Shown here: in pieces, positions 6,333 to 9,308 of the stretch
Layout: every line of letters starts with the position of its first letter
Numbering within the stretch: the stretch's first letter is position 1
Assembly: GCA_047629975.1 (NCBI GenBank)
Contig: JBLHUT010000140.1
Coordinates: forward strand, 1 to 9,308
DNA length: 9,308 nt
Reading direction: 5' to 3'
Source of the DNA: JBLHUT01 sp047629975
Lineage (GTDB): Bacteria; Pseudomonadota; Alphaproteobacteria; Rhodobacterales; Rhodobacteraceae
Program-made: the position numbers and the translations under genes
The notes under the pieces: generated by a model
What the model saw: the letters and a program-made list of their open reading frames with translations, nothing else
Database searches by the model: none
What the model was told of the DNA's origin: nothing

Positions 6333-6551
6333 ATGGCCACGCACGCAATTTCTACCCTCGATCAGTTTTTTGACGGGGCACGTCGAGTTTCAAGCACGAT
6401 CGGTCACGCTTTTGCAATTTTGCTCGTCTCAAGTGACGTGAGCCGCAAGGCCGAGGCGCTTTATCGTCAAGACGATGCGCAGCTGGCGCGACAGGGGTTG
6501 ACGCGTGATGCGCTTCCTTCTGTCATCCTCGACATGATGAAAATCTCCTAG
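6333..6551 (+). CDS. Small DUF1127-like protein
   Basis: This 72-residue protein has a hydrophobic or amphipathic first half (DQFFDGARRVSSTIGHAFAI at 10-29) and a second half KAEALYRQDDAQLARQGLTR (39-58) continuing to DALPSVILDMM. That second half matches the pattern of DUF1127 proteins, in which a short helix is followed by D-x-x-L-A-x-x-G-L-x-R-D-x-I/L-P. Small alphaproteobacterial DUF1127 proteins are often stress- or nutrient-responsive and some bind RNA or affect phosphate or nitrogen metabolism; whether this one does is unknown. GGAG lies 7 bases before the ATG, and a perfect inverted repeat lies just upstream of it. The gene sits between ureC (157 bp) and ureE (162 bp) on the same strand, an unusual place. 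The family call rests on the C-terminal half only. Confidence 0.62.
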   Translation: MATHAISTLDQFFDGARRVSSTIGHAFAILLVSSDVSRKAEALYRQDDAQLARQGLTRDALPSVILDMMKIS

Positions 6552-6618
6552 ATCCGAGGCTGACCAAAAGGCATTGAAGAAGCGCCCGCGTTTTGTTTTG
6601 GAATTCGGGAGCAGGCGG

Positions 6619-6720
6619 ATGCTTTGTCTCTTGCCGGTGCTGCGCAATTTTGCCACTTTGATTTGTGTGCACCCCTTTTGGGTTGTTGATAAAGATCAAG
6701 GGAGTATGGGGCGATGGTAA
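6619..6720 (+). CDS. Possible 33-residue upstream ORF ending in the ureE start
   Basis: ATG 6619 is preceded by GGGAG (6607-6611) at 7 bases and opens 33 codons of a largely hydrophobic peptide (MLCLLPVLRNFATLICVHPF at 1-20). Its TAA stop at 6718-6720 shares a base with an in-frame ureE ATG at 6720 (TAATG), an arrangement often used for translational coupling. It could be a leader ORF for ureE or simply chance, since the peptide matches nothing I know and the stretch also carries the FNR box. Confidence 0.25.
   Translation: MLCLLPVLRNFATLICVHPFWVVDKDQGSMGRW
6686..6699. promoter_or_regulatory. Exact FNR-type box before ureE
   Basis: TTGATAAAGATCAA matches the FNR consensus TTGAT-N4-ATCAA at every defined base. 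FnrL in Rhodobacteraceae uses the same site to control genes by oxygen, and related regulators of the family bind very similar sites. The box ends 14 bases before ureE ATG 6714 and abuts the AGGGAG ribosome binding site. At this place it cannot activate a promoter that starts upstream of ureE in the usual way (box centred about 41.5 bp before the start site). It would more naturally overlap and repress a promoter, or drive a start near 6734 inside ureE. Confidence 0.5.
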
Positions 6721-7166
6721 TGCCGCGCGCGGTAGCAGTCAAACGCGGAGCGGCCCACGGGGCGCAGGGTCTTTTGGTGCTTGCTTATGACGACCGGATG
6801 CTGCGGCGCAAGCGCGTGACGTTGTCTGACGGCTCTGATCTGATGATTGACCTTGCTGAGACCACATCGCTGAATGATGGTGACGCGCTTTTGACCGAAA
6901 GCGGCGAAAAAATAGCTGTCCGTGCCGCAAACGAGGCTGTGTTGCACATCTGTGGCGATGCGCTTGTACGTTTGGCTTGGCACATCGGCAATCGTCATAC
7001 TCCTTGTCAGATCGCTACGGATCACCTGATCATACAGGATAATCCTGTGCTTGCGGAAATGCTGCGCGGTCTGGGGGCACAGATAACGGCCATGACAGCC
7101 CCCTTTACACCCGAAGGTGGGGCATATGGGCTGGGGCGTACGATGGGCCATTCCCATGACCACTGA
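6714..7166 (+). CDS. ureE: Urease accessory protein UreE (nickel chaperone)
   Basis: UreE binds nickel as a dimer and hands it to UreG during urease maturation. The 150-residue protein shows the UreE pattern: an N-terminal peptide-binding-like domain (RMLRRKRVTLSDGSDLMIDL at 28-47, then LNDGDALL at 53-60) and the metal-binding domain with LAWHIGNRHTPCQI (87-100). H95 of that motif corresponds to the conserved nickel-binding histidine. The C-terminus GHSHDH is a short His tail, much smaller than the His-rich tail of Klebsiella UreE. ATG 6714 was chosen because AGGGAG (6699-6704) lies 9 bases upstream; ATG 6720 is the alternative and would be coupled to the upstream small ORF. The end overlaps ureF by 11 bp. 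An FNR-type box lies just before the ribosome binding site. Confidence 0.94.
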   Translation: MVMPRAVAVKRGAAHGAQGLLVLAYDDRMLRRKRVTLSDGSDLMIDLAETTSLNDGDALLTESGEKIAVRAANEAVLHICGDALVRLAWHIGNRHTPCQIATDHLIIQDNPVLAEMLRGLGAQITAMTAPFTPEGGAYGLGRTMGHSHDH

Positions 7167-7788
7167 GACGGGGTTGCTCAGTCTTGTGCAGTGGCTGTCG
7201 CCTGCGTTTCCGCTGGGCAGTTTTGCGTATTCGAACGGGATGGAGACGGCTATCGCAAGCGGCGCCGTGCACGATGCGGCTTCGCTTGAACGCTGGCTGG
7301 TCGATATCGTGTCCTACGGGGCTGGGCGCAGCGACGCGATTTTGCTGCTGGAAGCGATGCGTGGCACCCCGGCGATAGAGCAAACAGCAGCCGCTTTGGC
7401 ACCGAGCCGCGAGAGGTGGCTTGAGACTCTGGCGCAGGGAACGGCGTTTGTGACGACCGTCAACGCGTTGAGCGATAGCGATTGGCCACCTTGTGCGCTA
7501 CCTGTTGCGGTGGGGCGGGCGGCGACAACCCTGGCGGTCGCACCGACGCAGGTTGTGGCGCTTTATCTACATGCCTTTGTGTCCAATCTGGTCTCGGTTG
7601 CGGTCCGGTTCGTGCCGTTGGGACAGACCGATGGCCAGCGCGTGCTGGCAGCTTTGCATCCGGTGATCGAGACGCTGTCCGCTTTGGTCCAGACTGCAAC
7701 ACTTGACGATATTGCGAGTGCGACTTTCGGGGCGGATATGGCGGCGTTCGAACATGAAACGCTGGATGTGCGCTTGTTTAAAACCTGA
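7156..7788 (+). CDS. ureF: Urease accessory protein UreF
   Basis: UreF bridges UreD and UreG in the urease activation complex and is thought to control GTP use by UreG. The protein has 210 residues, normal for the family. The N-terminal signature LSPAFPLGSFAYSNGMET (14-31) is diagnostic, and the all-helical remainder with the conserved C-terminal HETLDVRLFKT agrees. The frame is open to ATG 7117, but MTTETGLLSLVQWL is the family-like start and the earlier residues have no counterpart. The start lies inside ureE, giving an 11-bp overlap, and no good ribosome binding site is seen, so its translation is probably coupled to ureE. ureG follows after 25 bp. Confidence 0.96.
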   Translation: MTTETGLLSLVQWLSPAFPLGSFAYSNGMETAIASGAVHDAASLERWLVDIVSYGAGRSDAILLLEAMRGTPAIEQTAAALAPSRERWLETLAQGTAFVTTVNALSDSDWPPCALPVAVGRAATTLAVAPTQVVALYLHAFVSNLVSVAVRFVPLGQTDGQRVLAALHPVIETLSALVQTATLDDIASATFGADMAAFEHETLDVRLFKT

Positions 7789-7813
7789 CGAACTGTTGAA
7801 ACGAGGTCCTGAT

Positions 7814-8464
7814 ATGCCGCTTGAAACATCTGTTGCGACGCCGTCCGCTACACGATCCAAAACCGGTCCTTTGCGACTTGGCATCGGTGGTCCGGTTGGT
7901 GTCGGAAAAACGACATTGACCGAAAAATTGTGCCGGGCGCTGTCACAGAAATATTCGGTCGCTGTGATCACAAACGATATTTTTACGCGCGAGGATGCCG
8001 ATTATCTTTTGCGTGTTCAGGCCCTGCCGGAAGAACGCATTCGCGGTGTCGAAACGGGGGGCTGTCCTCATACGGCCATCCGCGAAGATGCGTCTATCAA
8101 TCTGGCGGCCGTCGCGGATCTGCGCGCGTCCATTCCGGATCTTGACATCATCCTGATCGAAAGTGGCGGGGATAACCTTGCTGCGACGTTCAGCCCAGAG
8201 CTTGCGGATCTGAGTATTTATATCATCGACACGGCCGCCGGACAGGACATTCCGCGCAAGAAAGGCCCGGGGGTCACGCGCTCGGATCTGTTGGTCATCA
8301 ACAAGATCGATCTGGCACCTTATGTCGGCGTCGATGTGGCGCTTTTAGAGAGTGATGCGCGCCGTGCGCGCGGCACACGGCCTTTTGTCATGGCGTCATT
8401 GCGCAGTGATAAAGGGGTGGCAGAGATCGTTGCGTTTCTCGAACGCGACGGCGGTCTTGCATAA
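7814..8464 (+). CDS. ureG: Urease accessory GTPase UreG
   Basis: UreG is the SIMIBI-class GTPase that carries nickel to the UreD-UreF-urease complex and powers its insertion. The protein has 216 residues. Motifs in order are the P-loop GPVGVGKT (26-33), the magnesium-binding TNDIFTREDADYL (53-65), the metal-binding CPH (84-86) in ETGGCPHTAIRED, IESGGDN (115-121) and the guanine-specifying NKID (163-166). GAGG (7803-7806) lies 7 bases before ATG 7814 and decides this start over the ATG at 7703, which lies inside ureF. The first 19 residues are a variable, Ser/Thr-rich lead-in. It is the last gene of the locus and is followed by a terminator-like hairpin. Confidence 0.98.
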   Translation: MPLETSVATPSATRSKTGPLRLGIGGPVGVGKTTLTEKLCRALSQKYSVAVITNDIFTREDADYLLRVQALPEERIRGVETGGCPHTAIREDASINLAAVADLRASIPDLDIILIESGGDNLAATFSPELADLSIYIIDTAAGQDIPRKKGPGVTRSDLLVINKIDLAPYVGVDVALLESDARRARGTRPFVMASLRSDKGVAEIVAFLERDGGLA

Positions 8465-8466
8465 GC

Positions 8467-8504
8467 CCCCGCGCAGTACTCAAAGCGCTGCGTGGGGTGG
8501 TTTT
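8467..8504 (+). terminator. Probable intrinsic terminator after ureG
   Basis: CCCCGCGCAG (8467-8476) pairs with CTGCGTGGGG (8488-8497) as a 10-bp stem with one G-U pair and an 11-nt loop, starting 3 bases after the ureG stop. TGG and then four T follow (8498-8504), a short T-run. On the minus strand no T-run follows the stem, so it serves ureG rather than the convergent gcdH. Confidence 0.65.
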
Positions 8505-8521
8505 CATCGCATGAGGCGCTT

Positions 8522-9308
8522 TTAGAAAAACGCCTGCAAACCGGTTTGCGCCCGCCCGAGGATCAGGGCGTGCACATCGTGAGTGCCCTCATAGGTATTG
8601 ACCGTTTCAAGGTTCACCATGTGGCGCATGATCTGGTAATCTTCCTGAATGCCGTTGCCGCCGTGCATATCGCGGGACATGCGCGCGATCTCGAGTGCCT
8701 TGCCACAATTATTACGTTTCATCAGGCTGATGGCTTCGGGGGCGGCGGTGTGCGCCTCAAGCATACGGCCAAGCGCCAATGCGCCGTGCAGGCCAAGCGT
8801 GATTTCAGTCTGCATATCGGCCAGTTTTTTCTGGAAAAGCTGTGTCTGCGCCAAGGGTTTGTCGAACTGCTTGCGGTCGAGCCCGTAATTCAGTGCGGCA
8901 TGCCAGCAGAATTCGGCAGCCCCCATCACGCCCCAGCTGATGCCGTAACGCGCACGGTTCAAACATCCGAAAGGTCCTTTAAGCCCCTGAACATTCGGCA
9001 AAAGCGCGTCTTCGCCAACCTCGACACCGTCCATCACGATCTCGCCGGTTGTCGACGCGCGCAACGATAACTTGCCGCCGATCTTTGGTGCGCTCAGGCC
9101 GGTCATGCCTTTTTCAAGCACGAAACCCCGAATTTTGCCACCGTGGGCGTCCGACTTTGCCCAGACCACGAAAACATCTGCGAAAGGCGAATTTGAAATC
9201 CACATTTTTGCACCGGTGAGCTTGTAACCGGTGGGGGTCTTTTCGGCGCGGGTCTTCATGCCCGCAGGGTCGCTTCCTGCATCCGGTTCGGTCAGACCAA
9301 AACATCCG
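8522..9308 (-). CDS. gcdH: Glutaryl-CoA dehydrogenase, C-terminal part (cut by window edge)
   Basis: This FAD enzyme of the acyl-CoA dehydrogenase family oxidises and decarboxylates glutaryl-CoA to crotonyl-CoA in lysine and tryptophan breakdown. The window holds 261 C-terminal residues of a protein that is usually about 390-400 long; the start lies beyond the right edge, and the internal ATG at 9259 is not the true start. Visible are the acyl-CoA dehydrogenase signature GCFGLTEPDAGSDPAG at the first visible residues, KMWISNSPFADVFVVWAK, DRKQFDKPLAQTQLFQKKLA and the C-terminal TYEGTHDVHALILGRAQTG. The last contains the catalytic glutamate (YEG) typical of glutaryl-CoA rather than other acyl-CoA dehydrogenases. 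It converges on ureG with 57 bp between stops, and no functional link to urease is evident. Confidence 0.93.
   Translation of the reverse strand, partial: GCFGLTEPDAGSDPAGMKTRAEKTPTGYKLTGAKMWISNSPFADVFVVWAKSDAHGGKIRGFVLEKGMTGLSAPKIGGKLSLRASTTGEIVMDGVEVGEDALLPNVQGLKGPFGCLNRARYGISWGVMGAAEFCWHAALNYGLDRKQFDKPLAQTQLFQKKLADMQTEITLGLHGALALGRMLEAHTAAPEAISLMKRNNCGKALEIARMSRDMHGGNGIQEDYQIMRHMVNLETVNTYEGTHDVHALILGRAQTGLQAFF

Noticed and set aside
6199..6441. 80-codon Cys-rich ORF after ureC with AGGA five bases before its ATG
   Set aside because: Most of it overlaps the better-supported 6333-6551 gene in another frame, and its protein looks like random translation after the first 20 residues. The good ribosome binding site is noted, but one feature is not enough.
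8514..8535. Terminator for gcdH: AGGCG ... CGCCT around its stop codon
   Set aside because: Only 5-bp outer arms with a mismatch, inner A/T pairs leaving a 2-nt loop, and no T-run after it on the minus strand.

Overview
The window reads as chromosomal DNA of an alphaproteobacterium, most likely of the Rhodobacteraceae/Roseobacter group. This rests on the style of the proteins (PyrE, PyrC, split UreA and UreB, UreC, GcdH), the G+C-rich codon use and an FNR-type box of the kind bound by FnrL. It is inference from recognised protein families; no search was run.

Layout, left to right. (1) Positions 1-1460, minus strand: pyrC (complete) followed by the start of pyrE (cut by the window edge), two enzymes of de novo pyrimidine synthesis. 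(2) 1461-1657: a divergent intergenic region. (3) 1658-8464, plus strand: a urease locus in the order ureD, ureA, ureB, an unknown Ala/Pro/Lys-rich protein gene, a 33-residue small ORF with a strong ribosome binding site, ureC, a small DUF1127-like gene, ureE, ureF, ureG. (4) 8467-8504: a hairpin plus T-run that probably terminates the locus. (5) 8522-9308, minus strand: the C-terminal two thirds of glutaryl-CoA dehydrogenase, convergent with ureG.

How it works together. UreA, UreB and UreC form the nickel urease that splits urea into ammonia and carbamate. UreD, UreF and UreG form the GTP-dependent complex that loads nickel onto the carbamylated lysine of UreC, and UreE delivers nickel to UreG. 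All the metal ligands of UreC and the nucleotide-binding motifs of UreG are visible, so the system looks functional. No nickel or urea transporter lies in the window.

The unusual part is what sits between the ure genes. ureA/ureB and ureE/ureF/ureG are tightly packed. In contrast, ureB-ureC and ureC-ureE are separated by 1262 and 538 bp that hold non-urease genes and regulatory-looking DNA: a 14-bp perfect hairpin straddling the stop of the small ORF, an extended -10 element before ureC, a perfect 8-bp-arm inverted repeat just before the ribosome binding site of the DUF1127-like gene, and an exact FNR box 14 bp before the ureE start. I see no defence system, CRISPR array, transposon, tRNA or rRNA.
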